NCBI GenBank assembly: GCA_052315415.1
Contig: JBLSDH010000001.1
Span: 1-64,000, forward strand
Length of the DNA: 64,000 nucleotides
Source: Cuniculiplasma sp052315415
Lineage (GTDB): Archaea > Thermoplasmatota > Thermoplasmata > Thermoplasmatales > Thermoplasmataceae
Direction: 5' to 3'
In this document: positions 44,333-53,413 of the stretch, in pieces
Layout of the letters: every line of letters starts with the position of its first letter
Position numbering within the stretch: the first letter of the stretch is position 1
Notes under the pieces: model-generated
What the model saw: only the letters and a program-made list of their open reading frames with translations
The model's database searches: none
What the model was told of the DNA's origin: nothing
Position numbers and translations under genes: made by a program

Positions 44333-46000
44333 TCAATCCCTGTCATATAACTTTATTGAAATGAAAAGTAAAAGGAGTGAGAGAGATACAGAAACAGAAA
44401 TAATTATTGCCGGTGAAAAGTAAAGGATGCTTGAGAGATGATTGTATGCAAAGCCACCCAGAGGATATGTTCTGAAGATATAGTAAAATAATGCAGTCTG
44501 GGACTGGAAAGGATCTGCCCCATATATTATGGAGTAATCTCTCAATTTTGGAAGCGAATTATAATTTATGTTAATGAAATCTGGGAAAAATGTGGAATTT
44601 GCAGGAGAATAATAACCAGAAACAAAAGAAATCAAAGAAATGTTAATTATGAAATACAATATCAGTGGCATTATTGCATACATTATCCCCTTTCTAGACA
44701 TAGTAGCGAAAAATATTGATATTGCACCTACAGTCATTAGTGTTATGAAGTAAATCAGAAATGAAATAGCATATGATATAGGTATGATTCCAACCTGTAA
44801 AATTGTATCGAAATTTAGAATTGTTATGATCACAAAGGATAATAGTATTCCAACAGCAAATGTAATAATACCTGAAAGCAGGTAGGTTAAATATGTACCC
44901 AAGACTATGTCCCTTCTTTTGAATGGTCCTCTTATTATATTTTCTGTATTTGGGCTCTTGAGAAAAAATCCAAAACAGTAAATAGAAAGGATAACTGATA
45001 CCAGTATGAAGAGACCACTGGCTACTGGTGATAGATTGGATACTGTTAAGGTAAATGCTGTTAAATTCAAAGAGTAACAATTTGTGTTTTGGTCAAATGG
45101 AAAAATATAATTTGAAGTCAGAAAGTTATTGCATATTTCCTTGTTATCAAATAGAATTGTGGTGTTTATTCCAAGTGAACTGTTAAAAAATCTGTTTTCT
45201 GCCTCATTCATCAATATATATTCATTCTGTGATGTAATGAGGTAAGGTGAATTGTAAGATATGCCTTCAAGTGTAAAATTTTTGAATATGGATTTGCCAT
45301 TATCTGTTTTTATTTCTGAACTCACCGAAAGATTGTATGATTCCCATGAACTATTTTTGTTGTATGAATATATCAGGGGCTGATAACCGATCATACCCAT
45401 TCCCAAATTCTGAAATTGGAATATTTCAGTATAATTTTTAATTTCACGATTTCCCAGATCATTGTCAGTTAGATTATTTGATGTGTAAGAGGGCTTTTCT
45501 ATTAAAAATTGGAAATTCTTTTTACCCCCCATCTCCAAATTTTGAATGAATATAGCTTTGCCATAATAATCTGGTAATGTTGTGAAATGAAATACAGAAA
45601 TCCCATGATTATTTGTTTCGTTGGAAACTATTATTGAATATGAATATGAACCCTCATTATCGGAATAGTATTCACAGATACACATTTCAAAAGTTGTATT
45701 TATAATTGGTTTATCATAGGAATTTAGAAAGAGCATGTAAAAATTAACTGAAAGTGAAGGTTCAATACTTTCGTTATAAGCAAAAATAGGGATTGAATTG
45801 GAATTTTGACATATAATAGAATTGTTTTCTAAAATAGCTGCGTAGACAAAATCAGGACTTGGCTCAGTGCCTGCTAATTCATTTATTCCAGTCAAAGGAA
45901 CTGTAAGCAACAGGCCAGTAATTATCATCACCAAAATTCCTGAAATGGTTTTCAAAACTATGGAATTGCTTTTCACTAATCTTTTGATATCCTTCAACAA
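44333..46000 (-). CDS. large membrane protein, ABC-2-like permease topology, unknown function
   Basis: 555 residues. One N-terminal helix (about 16-38) is followed by an extracytoplasmic domain of roughly 280 residues rich in Asn, Ser and N-glycosylation sequons. Then come about six helices from 325 on, ending in a short basic tail. The layout resembles ABC-2 permeases that carry a big outer domain. The cytoplasmic stretch FGFFLKSPNTENIIRGPFKRRD and later helices fit that class. No ATPase gene is adjacent, so transport is only a hypothesis. It is a single gene between AT-rich spacers. Confidence 0.55.
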   Translation of the reverse strand: MLKDIKRLVKSNSIVLKTISGILVMIITGLLLTVPLTGINELAGTEPSPDFVYAAILENNSIICQNSNSIPIFAYNESIEPSLSVNFYMLFLNSYDKPIINTTFEMCICEYYSDNEGSYSYSIIVSNETNNHGISVFHFTTLPDYYGKAIFIQNLEMGGKKNFQFLIEKPSYTSNNLTDNDLGNREIKNYTEIFQFQNLGMGMIGYQPLIYSYNKNSSWESYNLSVSSEIKTDNGKSIFKNFTLEGISYNSPYLITSQNEYILMNEAENRFFNSSLGINTTILFDNKEICNNFLTSNYIFPFDQNTNCYSLNLTAFTLTVSNLSPVASGLFILVSVILSIYCFGFFLKSPNTENIIRGPFKRRDIVLGTYLTYLLSGIITFAVGILLSFVIITILNFDTILQVGIIPISYAISFLIYFITLMTVGAISIFFATMSRKGIMYAIMPLILYFIINISLISFVSGYYSPANSTFFPDFININYNSLPKLRDYSIIYGADPFQSQTALFYYIFRTYPLGGFAYNHLSSILYFSPAIIISVSVSLSLLLLFISIKLYDRD

Positions 46001-46032
46001 TTAAATCCAATCTTCATGATATTAAAATACAT

Positions 46033-46731
46033 TTATTTTACTGTGAATGGATTTTTTCCAACTGAAGCGTATTTACTGAGTATTACTGAATTTTGCTTTA
46101 TTTTGAGAACCGGGAATAGCATATCCATACCTGCATTTACAGCTGAAAAGAAATTTTTTGAAAATTCACTATCTGTTAAAAAGTTGGGATAGAAAAAATC
46201 TGCCTCCCTGAATATTAAAAAAATTATGCCTGGAGATTTTCCCTCCTTTTTCATTTCAGTGAGTTGACTGATATGCTTTGATGCCCTTTTCGATGGAGCA
46301 TCAGGAAACACAACAGTATTACTGTTTACCTTCATTGAACATCCTTTCACCTCCACAAAATTACTGTCTTTTGAAAAATCAAACCTGCTATCCCTGTAAG
46401 AGACCTCCCTGAAAAATGGCATTTCCATAAAATTTTCAGCTATCTTATTATCAAACCTTTTGTCTATCAGTACAAATTCACCTGAAATTACTGCGTATGT
46501 GATAGAATAGGATGTCTTTTCGCCCTCTTTCCTTCTGATTATGACATCAGAGCCTGGGAAAATAAGTTCCTTCAGTCTTCCTGGATCGTGAAGATGGCAT
46601 AGGATTTCCCCCATCTCGGTCTTAACATAAACAGCAAATCTGTTTAACCGTTTCACCACCTTTCCGCTGTACATATCACCATCTATTTTTAAAAGTGATG
46701 TGCCGCTTTCATGCTTTCTGAACTTCATCAT
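46033..46731 (-). CDS. sfsA: SfsA family nuclease-fold protein
   Basis: Sugar-fermentation-stimulation protein homolog, an OB-fold plus PD-(D/E)XK-like fold protein reported as a nucleic-acid-binding nuclease in bacteria; role in archaea unknown. Conserved parts are CHLHDPGRLKELIFPGSDVIIR, FVEVKGCSMKV, then the FPDAPSKRASKHISQLTEM signature near 150. ATG 46731 gives 232 residues and is favoured by a TATA-like tatataat at 46752-46759, about 21-28 bases upstream. Other in-frame starts lie at 46749 and 46728. Confidence 0.88.
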   Translation of the reverse strand: MMKFRKHESGTSLLKIDGDMYSGKVVKRLNRFAVYVKTEMGEILCHLHDPGRLKELIFPGSDVIIRRKEGEKTSYSITYAVISGEFVLIDKRFDNKIAENFMEMPFFREVSYRDSRFDFSKDSNFVEVKGCSMKVNSNTVVFPDAPSKRASKHISQLTEMKKEGKSPGIIFLIFREADFFYPNFLTDSEFSKNFFSAVNAGMDMLFPVLKIKQNSVILSKYASVGKNPFTVK

Positions 46732-46815
46732 TTCAATCCTAATATGCACAGTATATAATCTGTTTTAAGGTTTTTTTTAAAAACATTAATACAATCTCCT
46801 GTAATATTATGTAGT

Positions 46816-47925
46816 ATGAGAACAATTTATGAAAAAGATTACTGGTTTGACCTTCTGAAAGATGGATACAAACTGAATTTAACTGAAGCTTTAGAGATAC
46901 ATAACACATTAACAATCCATGAAAAAATGGAAATTGCAGACAAACTCACAGATATTCAAATTGGGAATACTGTTACATTTGCGGTTTCCTACAACATAAA
47001 TTACAGCAATTACTGTGCAGCAAGCTGTCCAATATGCGCTTTTTACGTACCTGCAAAGATAAAGGGTAAAACAGACAAAGGTTATGAACTTTCAGTAGAG
47101 GATGTTAAAAAAGAATTGAAGAATGCTGAACCATACACCCCCACAGAGATACACATAGTTGGAGGATTCAACCCTTATCTTCCCATTGAGTATTATGAGG
47201 AAATATTCAGAACTGTCAAAAAGTACATGCCAGCTGCAACTCTCAAAGCTCTCACAATACCTGAAATAGATTTCATAGCCAGGATAAATAAGGTATCCAT
47301 AAAAGATCTGGTGGAAAGGTTCAGAGAGGCAGGGATGGAAGCACACACAGGAGGAGGGGCAGAAATTTTTGATCCGGAAGTGAGAAAGGTTATAACAACT
47401 CCTGAGAAAATATCTGGTGAAAAATATCTTGAAGATGCAAAGTTAATTCATTCTATGGGTCTGATGGGGAACTCAACCATGACCTATGGTCATGTAGAGA
47501 ACTGGGAAAATATATTTGATCACATGATAAAACTCAGGGAAAATCAGATAGAACAGCCTGGATTTCTTTCATTTATCCCACTCAAGTTTTCCCCAGAAAA
47601 TACACCCCTTTTAAAGATGGGTAAGGTAAAAGGTCCTGCTTCTGGTCTTAAAGATCTTGAGGTAATATCCATGGCGAGAATGATAATGGGACAGTGGATG
47701 AAAAATATCAGCGTTTACTGGGTTTCACTGGGTAAGGGGATTGGACAGACTGCACTGACTGGTGGGGGGAATGACCTTGTGGGAACTGCTATCAGCGAAA
47801 AGATATTTGGTGCTACAAACAGACATGAAGTAACCACAGTTGAGGAACTCAGCAGAATGATCACAGAAGTGGGAAAGGTTCCTGCAAAAAGAGACACCTT
47901 TTACAGGATAAAGGGATATTTCTGA
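46816..47925 (+). CDS. mqnE: aminofutalosine synthase (radical SAM) MqnE-like
   Basis: Radical SAM enzyme of the futalosine route to menaquinone. The cluster motif is C67-x3-C71-x2-C74 in NYCAASCPICAFY. IHIVGGFNPYLPIEYYEEIF, then GGGAEIFDPEVRKVI and NSTMTYGHVE, match MqnE better than the related cyclase MqnC or CofG/H. The 369 residues are normal. The next gene, MqnA-like, starts at its stop codon, which supports the pathway call. MqnB, C and D are not in the window. Confidence 0.88.
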   Translation: MRTIYEKDYWFDLLKDGYKLNLTEALEIHNTLTIHEKMEIADKLTDIQIGNTVTFAVSYNINYSNYCAASCPICAFYVPAKIKGKTDKGYELSVEDVKKELKNAEPYTPTEIHIVGGFNPYLPIEYYEEIFRTVKKYMPAATLKALTIPEIDFIARINKVSIKDLVERFREAGMEAHTGGGAEIFDPEVRKVITTPEKISGEKYLEDAKLIHSMGLMGNSTMTYGHVENWENIFDHMIKLRENQIEQPGFLSFIPLKFSPENTPLLKMGKVKGPASGLKDLEVISMARMIMGQWMKNISVYWVSLGKGIGQTALTGGGNDLVGTAISEKIFGATNRHEVTTVEELSRMITEVGKVPAKRDTFYRIKGYF

Positions 47926-48650
47926 AATCCTTTGGAATTATAAATTTAAAACACAGCATTCCCTTGAAAGTTTCATTGTCAGAACACTTTGAAGTTGAGG
48001 CCAACGGACCAAGAACAAACCTTGAAAAATTAAAGAAGGGACAGTTGGATTATGGCATGGTGGCCCTTGTGAAAATGTTTGCCGAGAGTGACGATTTGAA
48101 AATAGTTAAAGGGCCCACCATAACAGGAAAAATTCATTCCATGTCAAATCTTCTGATTTCAAATGGGCAGAAAATGTACAATGGTATGCAAATAGCGGTT
48201 ACTTCTGAAACAGACACCACATCATTTTATCTTTCACTTATCCTGGATAAGTACTTTCCTGACTCAAAAATGATAATTTGTAACACGGAGAACCCGGATA
48301 AACTTCTTCAGGAGAGCGATTTTGCACTTGTTATTGGAGATAATGCACTATCGGTTTACAGGTCAAACTACACTATTTTAATGGATATTTCATACATGAT
48401 CACAAAAATCTATGAAATTCCTCCAGTTTATGCTGTTACTGCAACAAGAAGTGGAGGAGGATTGGATGAAAGGATGTGGAATGTGGATGCTCATATTTAC
48501 AGGGATGTAATATGCAACTTTAATGAGAATGAAAGAAATCTCATGGATTATTACTACAGATCAATTTCATATGAATACAATAGAAGTACGGAACAAGCTG
48601 TAAGATTTTTCAGGAATATTTATCTTGAAAAAAATAGAATTATTAGATAA
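47922..48650 (+). CDS. mqnA: MqnA-like chorismate dehydratase family protein, probable CTG start
   Basis: VitK2_biosynth (MqnA/MqnD) family, periplasmic-binding-protein fold; MqnA converts chorismate to 3-enolpyruvylbenzoate. Family segments are LEKLKKGQLDYGMV, TITGKIHSMSNLLISNG, then TSETDTTSFYLSLIL and FALVIGDNAL. The first ordinary start is TTG 47964, but the sequence in frame before it, SFGIINLKHSIPL, matches the conserved N-terminal strand of MqnA. A CTG at 47922 overlaps the mqnE stop as CTGA, like the ATGA overlaps seen elsewhere, and gives 242 residues. The exact start is therefore unsettled. MqnA is favoured over MqnD because no MqnD-type motif is seen. Confidence 0.78.
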   Translation: MKSFGIINLKHSIPLKVSLSEHFEVEANGPRTNLEKLKKGQLDYGMVALVKMFAESDDLKIVKGPTITGKIHSMSNLLISNGQKMYNGMQIAVTSETDTTSFYLSLILDKYFPDSKMIICNTENPDKLLQESDFALVIGDNALSVYRSNYTILMDISYMITKIYEIPPVYAVTATRSGGGLDERMWNVDAHIYRDVICNFNENERNLMDYYYRSISYEYNRSTEQAVRFFRNIYLEKNRIIR

Positions 48651-48651
48651 C

Positions 48652-48660
48652 ATTTAAATA
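48652..48660 (+). promoter_or_regulatory. BoxA of guaB
   Basis: atttaaata lies 21-29 bases before ATG 48681. It overlaps an upstream in-frame ATG at 48660, which therefore is probably not used as the start. Confidence 0.5.
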
Positions 48661-48680
48661 TGGATTTTCCCTTATTTACT

Positions 48681-50135
48681 ATGTTTTCAGATAAAATATC
48701 GAAAATGAAAGAGGGACTTACATTTGATGATGTTCTCATAATTCCCAGAAGATCTCCCATTGAGCCCAGGGAGGCAGAAATAAAATCCAGGTTTTCAAGA
48801 CACATTAAACTTAATGTTCCAATAGCAAGTTCCCCAATGGATACGGTAACAGAGTGGGAGATGGGGATAGCCATGGCAAGGTCCGGTGGCATAGGTATCA
48901 TCCACAGGAACATGGCGAGAAACGAGGAGGCCACAATGGTAAGAAATGTGAAAAGGGCCGAATCAGTAATAATAAGAAATGTTCATACCCTAGATCCAGA
49001 AACACCTGTTGAGGTAGCCAAACAGATAATGGAAGAAAAAAATATAGCAGGATTTCCTGTTGTAAAGGGAAATAAACTTGTGGGAATTGTTACCAGAAGG
49101 GATATTGAGTCAAATTTTGAAAATAAAAAATATGTCAAGGATATAATGACTGTAGATGTTATATCCGCAGAAGAAAATATCACAATATCCGATGCAATGA
49201 AGATCCTTTACAAAAACAGAATTGAGAAACTACCTCTCGTCGATAAAGATGGGAGAGTGGTTGGCCTCATAACATCCAAAGATATCACAACAAGACAGAA
49301 TTATCCACATGCAACAAGGGATGAAGAGGGTCAGCTTGTCATAGGAGCGGCCGTTGGGCCATTCGATCTTGACAGAGCAAAACTTATGGAGAAAGAGGGT
49401 GCTGATGCGATAGTAATTGATACTGCACATGCACATAATGATAATGTGATTTCTGCTGTGAAGAAAATGAGAAAGGAAATTGACATTGACATTGTTGTTG
49501 GGAACATAGCAACGAAAACGGCTGCTGAGGATCTCATATCATGTGATATTGATGGAATAAAGGTCGGTATAGGGCCAGGTTCAATATGCACAACAAGAGT
49601 CATTGCAGGAATAGGTGTTCCTCAGATCACTGCCATTGTGGATGCTGCCGACGTTGCAATGAAAAATGATGTGCCGGTGATTGCTGACGGAGGAATAAGA
49701 TTTTCAGGTGATATTGTAAAGGCAATATGTGCAGGAGCCGAATGTGTGATGATTGGATCTCTGTTTGCAGGAACAGATGAGAGTCCCGGGCAGGAGATGA
49801 TAATCAACGGGAGGAAGTACAAAGCCTACAGAGGAATGGGTTCCATAGGTGCAATGTCAAAAGGATCTGATAGGTACGGAAAATTTCCTGGGAGCAAATT
49901 TGTTGCTGAGGGAGTTGAAGCAGCAGTTCCATATAAGGGAAAGGTTGAGGATATGATGTATCAGCTATCAGGTGGAATAAAGGCTGGTATGGGGTATGCT
50001 GGATGCAGAAATATTAAAGAACTAAGGGAAAACACAGAATTCATAAAGATAACAAATAGCGGACTTAGAGAGAGTCATCCTCATGACATAAGAGTAATAT
50101 CAGAACCGCCCAACTATCAGATGTATTCAAACTAA
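48681..50135 (+). CDS. guaB: IMP dehydrogenase
   Basis: Converts IMP to XMP with NAD in guanine nucleotide synthesis. A TIM barrel is interrupted by two CBS domains at roughly 88-205. The catalytic Cys303 lies in the GPGSICTTR loop, followed by ADGGIRFSGDIVKA and the mobile-flap RGMGSIGAM. Start ATG 48681 (484 residues, MFSDKI) is preferred over ATG 48660 because the latter lies within the BoxA. Its end abuts the convergent glycosyltransferase, and a run of eight T follows the stop. Confidence 0.96.
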   Translation: MFSDKISKMKEGLTFDDVLIIPRRSPIEPREAEIKSRFSRHIKLNVPIASSPMDTVTEWEMGIAMARSGGIGIIHRNMARNEEATMVRNVKRAESVIIRNVHTLDPETPVEVAKQIMEEKNIAGFPVVKGNKLVGIVTRRDIESNFENKKYVKDIMTVDVISAEENITISDAMKILYKNRIEKLPLVDKDGRVVGLITSKDITTRQNYPHATRDEEGQLVIGAAVGPFDLDRAKLMEKEGADAIVIDTAHAHNDNVISAVKKMRKEIDIDIVVGNIATKTAAEDLISCDIDGIKVGIGPGSICTTRVIAGIGVPQITAIVDAADVAMKNDVPVIADGGIRFSGDIVKAICAGAECVMIGSLFAGTDESPGQEMIINGRKYKAYRGMGSIGAMSKGSDRYGKFPGSKFVAEGVEAAVPYKGKVEDMMYQLSGGIKAGMGYAGCRNIKELRENTEFIKITNSGLRESHPHDIRVISEPPNYQMYSN

Positions 50136-50929
50136 ATTTTTTTTATTTTCTGTATCTTTGATTTGATCCTGAAAAATGACTCAAGATATCCAACAATTCC
50201 AATCATATTTCTGATCATCCATATAAATGATATTGATTTAAGGCTAATCTTATCCTTTTTAACAATACTGAATTTTTTTCCATATTTAGCCCTTAATTGA
50301 TATCTTCCATAGCCATTCCAGAAAGCCTGTCTTCCAAGTGCTCTGAAATTCTCCCTTACGTTGTGGTAGATGATTGCATCTCTGCATAATATTGTCCTTG
50401 CACCAGAAATTTTAGCCCTTATGTTCAGGTCAATATCCTCTGCCGTAATCAGGTAAGGATCAAAACCTCCAATTCTAATAAATAAATCTCTACGATATGC
50501 CAGATTCATTGATGGAAGTGTGACCTCGAAATTATCCACATAGAGTTTTACTCTTTCAAGAGATGAATATGTTTTTTTTCCAACCTGCACTGTACTTCCT
50601 GCCACAACATCCGCATCTTTCATACATTTCAGTATTTCGTTTACCCAATTTTTATGTGGAATTGCATCTCCGTCCGTGAAAAGTAATACATCTGCATCGG
50701 AAAAACCAGCACCTATATTTCTACCCTGTCCTCTTGAGCATTTTGCCTGATGGAAAAATATTTTATGATTCTTGAATGATTTTACAATTTCAGCAGTTCT
50801 GTCCTCACTCATGGAATCAACTATAATTATTCTGTTTATAGCCTCCTGTGGCAAAAGGGCTTCAAGGAGCCTTGATATGTTTTTTTCCTCATTCAATACT
50901 GTTATTACTACGTCAGCCTTAAGTATCAT
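50132..50929 (-). CDS. family 2 glycosyltransferase
   Basis: GT-A fold transferase, 265 residues. VVITVLNEEKNISRLLEAL at the N-terminus binds nucleotide, IIVDSMSEDRTAEI follows, the metal-binding DGD is in LLFTDGDAIPH, and GFDPYLITAEDIDLNIRA supplies the acceptor-side acidic residues. Likely extends polysaccharide, glycolipid or protein glycan; the acceptor is unknown. ATG 50929 overlaps the preceding stop by 4 bases (ATGA). It lies near a heavily sequon-bearing surface protein (51569), which may be coincidence. Confidence 0.88.
   Translation of the reverse strand: MILKADVVITVLNEEKNISRLLEALLPQEAINRIIIVDSMSEDRTAEIVKSFKNHKIFFHQAKCSRGQGRNIGAGFSDADVLLFTDGDAIPHKNWVNEILKCMKDADVVAGSTVQVGKKTYSSLERVKLYVDNFEVTLPSMNLAYRRDLFIRIGGFDPYLITAEDIDLNIRAKISGARTILCRDAIIYHNVRENFRALGRQAFWNGYGRYQLRAKYGKKFSIVKKDKISLKSISFIWMIRNMIGIVGYLESFFRIKSKIQKIKKI
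50137..50144 (+). terminator. T-tract terminator after guaB
   Basis: Eight consecutive T immediately after the guaB stop, the kind of oligo-T signal archaeal RNA polymerase uses. It overlaps the 3' end of the convergent glycosyltransferase gene. Confidence 0.4.
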
Positions 50930-51117
50930 ACCCAGCCGGCTCTCTCTGCATCCCTCTCTTTCTTTGTATCTTTCTTGTATTTTTTGTAGTGCTCCCTGCA
51001 TAGATGAACCTTGGTTGAGTTTGATTTAAATGTGAAAACTTTTGATGCAAGGTCTGAACCAACGGTTTTAACACTAGTCTCATTACAATTCACAACATCA
51101 CATATTTTATCTGACAT
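50926..51117 (-). CDS. small zinc-finger-like protein, unknown function
   Basis: 63 residues from ATG 51117. C6 and C11 (ICDVVNC), then C40-x2-H43 in LCREHYKKYKK, form a plausible C3H zinc site, followed by a very basic and then acidic tail (KKDTKKERDAERAGW). I do not recognise the family. A minus-strand TATA-like stretch about 51139-51150 sits 22-33 bases upstream, supporting this start; a longer version from 51228 would run into the RNase P RNA. Coupled by a 4-base overlap to the glycosyltransferase gene. Confidence 0.7.
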   Translation of the reverse strand: MSDKICDVVNCNETSVKTVGSDLASKVFTFKSNSTKVHLCREHYKKYKKDTKKERDAERAGWV

Positions 51118-51151
51118 ATGTGTGTAATGAAAATTGAATAATATATTTTTA

Positions 51152-51474
51152 CAATGGGAATGCCAGGAGTAAGCCCCCTTCTGTTCACCAAAAAGGCTGG
51201 CAGCATTCGACTTGGATCCTATGATCACTTTCGTCCTACCTTGCCCTCACTGCATCCCTCAACGGGCACTTTTGGACTTTCTCCGGCCAGGGCAGCTCTT
51301 CCAACATGTTCGGGGGAACGTCATTCTTTTTGAAATCACACTGTTTACCCCGACAGGTTCTGTTTCTATTGCTGTAGCCTTCCCTCTCGGGAAACCAATG
51401 ATGGCTGGCCCATGCAGAGGAGGGGGGACTTTCCTCACCTTAGAGGCGTCAGCTGCCCTCTGGCTTTCCCATCC
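51152..51474 (-). ncRNA. rnpB: RNase P RNA
   Basis: The catalytic RNA that matures tRNA 5' ends. On the minus strand the region is GC-rich, unlike its surroundings, and has the conserved motifs of RNase P RNA: gaggaaagtcc early (CR-I), acagaaacctgt in the middle, and acagaagggggcttac near the 3' end (CR-V). The ends pair: atgggaaagccag at the 5' side against ctggcattcccat at the 3' side forms helix P1. A TATA-like stretch at about 51494-51508 lies upstream. The open frame 51212-51547 on the other strand is not a protein gene. End positions are good to a few bases. Confidence 0.9.
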
Positions 51475-51493
51475 AGTACATAATGAATTTCTA

Positions 51494-51508
51494 TTATTTA
51501 CATTTAAA
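51494..51508 (-). promoter_or_regulatory. BoxA of the RNase P RNA gene
   Basis: On the minus strand tctttaaatgtaaat lies about 20-34 bases before the proposed 5' end of the RNA. The divergent surface-protein gene has its own BoxA (tttaaata, 51543-51550) 19-26 bases before ATG 51569. Confidence 0.5.
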
Positions 51509-51568
51509 GAGTTAAAGTACTATTCCTTTGTACCAATATACCTTTAAATACTATCAAAATACAAACAT

Positions 51569-53380
51569 ATGGAGAAATTCATACTGGCAATTTTAGGCGT
51601 TCTCTTAATAACGGGAACGGTTGTTGCTGGAGGGATATCCCCCGCATCCACAGGAATTCAAATGAGCCTTTCAACTGCTGATGTATACGGATACAACTTC
51701 CAGTACAATGAAACGTCTGGCTATATAGCGAACCTTTCACTTGTGGCGAATGGCAGCTCTTCTGGTATTCTGGTGAACAGCATTTACATAAATGGAAGCA
51801 GTTTCAGTTCGGGGTCAATATCTTCCCTAACATACAACTTGAGTTTTGACAACAATGCAGTTTTGGTTTTGGGATCACAATATCCAGACTCTGTGACATT
51901 CCTTACGCAGAGTAAATTGACAACTACTGGTTCAGTGGCTGCAAACATGACATTGATGCTCAGTGAAAAAGCAATTAAACTTACAGACAACTCAAACATA
52001 TATTCAAAGAGCACAATAGTTGAAGCTTTTAAGATGACCGGACTGGGGATTAAGGTATATGCAATTCAGAACTCAGGATACCTTGGTGTAATAGTTACCA
52101 ATGGTTATGTGACAACATCAAACAACGGAATGACAATGAAACTGAAAGCACCATCAATTTCAGGAATAGCACAGCCTCTATTTGTTTCATTTGCTACAAA
52201 TGGAAACCTGGAAAAAAGGCTTTCACAGATATTGGAAAACAAAATATCTGAGAAATTCACATACAACAACACAACTGGAAATGTGACCGGCAAATTTGTT
52301 TCTTTCAAATTCAACTCAACAGATAATGTTTACTCAAACATTGCTGTGAATACAAACAACGGTTCAACAGAAATAATAAACAGTATGTCAATGAAGGGCA
52401 ACGGTTCACTTCAGAACAGTGCAATAATAAATCTTCCCTTCAACACCCCAATAACAGTTGGATCCCTGTTCCTCTACCTTAACAGCAGCTACATAGCATC
52501 AATTCATGACAACAGGGCAATTGAATCCTCAGTTCTGCTTTCAAATGGATCATTCACAATAACATTCCCATCGGGAAGCAACATTACAATCTTCCAAACA
52601 CATGACACCAATATCACAGCAAATGGCTCTCTGGCGGTGTCCAATCCAGGATTTCAGTTGAAAACGGAATTTGGAATTTCTGGTAGATTTGGAGTAGGAA
52701 AAACAGCAATAAAAGTTAGTGAAAGCAACGGTAGGGTCATACTGATGAGTGTAGGTAATGGAATGGTCTCAGAGAACGGTGAGACAATAACTGTATCAAC
52801 CTCAGGAATAGCAATGATCAATATTCTTTCACCACCTGGATTGAGCCACCTTGGAAAATACAGAGGTGTGTTTAACTATGGACTTGAACATGGAAAGATA
52901 GCCACTGAAATAGTTGTGAACACCACATATTCAAATGGCTCTCTTGAAGTTCAATTCAATGCTAGTGTCAGGGAGACCGTTTCATCAGAGAACAGTGGAA
53001 AGGTCACAATAGATGTATCCGCAACACCTGGAAATCACACTGGAACTAACATTGCAATATTCATATCCAACTCAGTTATGAAAGACAATGGGAATTTCAC
53101 CGTGACATTTGATGGTTCAGTAGCAACATTCACAGATTTCAATGGAGTTGTAAACGTTTCCAGCTCAACATCAGCATACTTCTCCTTTGTTAAGGAGAGC
53201 GGAGGAGTTCTTTTTATAATTCACATACCTCACTTCTCAAACCACACCATTACAATTCAGCCGTCAACAGCAACAGTGACCTCATCATCAAACAACAACA
53301 TGTATACATACATTATACTTGGAGTAGTAGTGGTAGTCATAGTAGCAGTGCTTGTTGCTATGGTTGTTAGAAGAAAGTAA
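51569..53380 (+). CDS. predicted membrane-anchored surface glycoprotein
   Basis: 603 residues: an N-terminal signal or anchor helix (about 3-22), a long beta-rich, Ser/Thr/Asn-rich outer region with about two dozen N-x-S/T sequons and no cysteines seen, and a C-terminal helix (about 577-599) ending in RRK. Such an architecture fits an exported, C-terminally anchored protein in a cell-wall-poor acidophile. Repeated short phrases such as NGSL and NGSF occur, but no clear tandem domain repeats. I recognise no known family. It is a single, apparently leaderless gene divergent from the RNase P RNA gene. Confidence 0.75.
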   Translation: MEKFILAILGVLLITGTVVAGGISPASTGIQMSLSTADVYGYNFQYNETSGYIANLSLVANGSSSGILVNSIYINGSSFSSGSISSLTYNLSFDNNAVLVLGSQYPDSVTFLTQSKLTTTGSVAANMTLMLSEKAIKLTDNSNIYSKSTIVEAFKMTGLGIKVYAIQNSGYLGVIVTNGYVTTSNNGMTMKLKAPSISGIAQPLFVSFATNGNLEKRLSQILENKISEKFTYNNTTGNVTGKFVSFKFNSTDNVYSNIAVNTNNGSTEIINSMSMKGNGSLQNSAIINLPFNTPITVGSLFLYLNSSYIASIHDNRAIESSVLLSNGSFTITFPSGSNITIFQTHDTNITANGSLAVSNPGFQLKTEFGISGRFGVGKTAIKVSESNGRVILMSVGNGMVSENGETITVSTSGIAMINILSPPGLSHLGKYRGVFNYGLEHGKIATEIVVNTTYSNGSLEVQFNASVRETVSSENSGKVTIDVSATPGNHTGTNIAIFISNSVMKDNGNFTVTFDGSVATFTDFNGVVNVSSSTSAYFSFVKESGGVLFIIHIPHFSNHTITIQPSTATVTSSSNNNMYTYIILGVVVVVIVAVLVAMVVRRK

Positions 53381-53390
53381 AAATTAATAA

Positions 53391-53413
53391 TTTTTTAAAA
53401 TTCTATTTTTTTT
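53391..53413 (+). terminator. T-tracts between convergent genes
   Basis: Two T-runs (53391-53396 and 53406-53413) follow the surface-protein stop and could end its transcript. They overlap the last codons of the convergent GINS gene. Confidence 0.35.

Noticed and set aside
48660..48680. Upstream ATG of guaB
   Set aside because: It falls on the TATA-like BoxA; ATG 48681 sits at the right distance and matches the usual protein start.
51212..51547. 111-codon open frame on the plus strand
   Set aside because: It lies opposite the RNase P RNA, whose base pairing explains its GC-rich composition; no protein family features.
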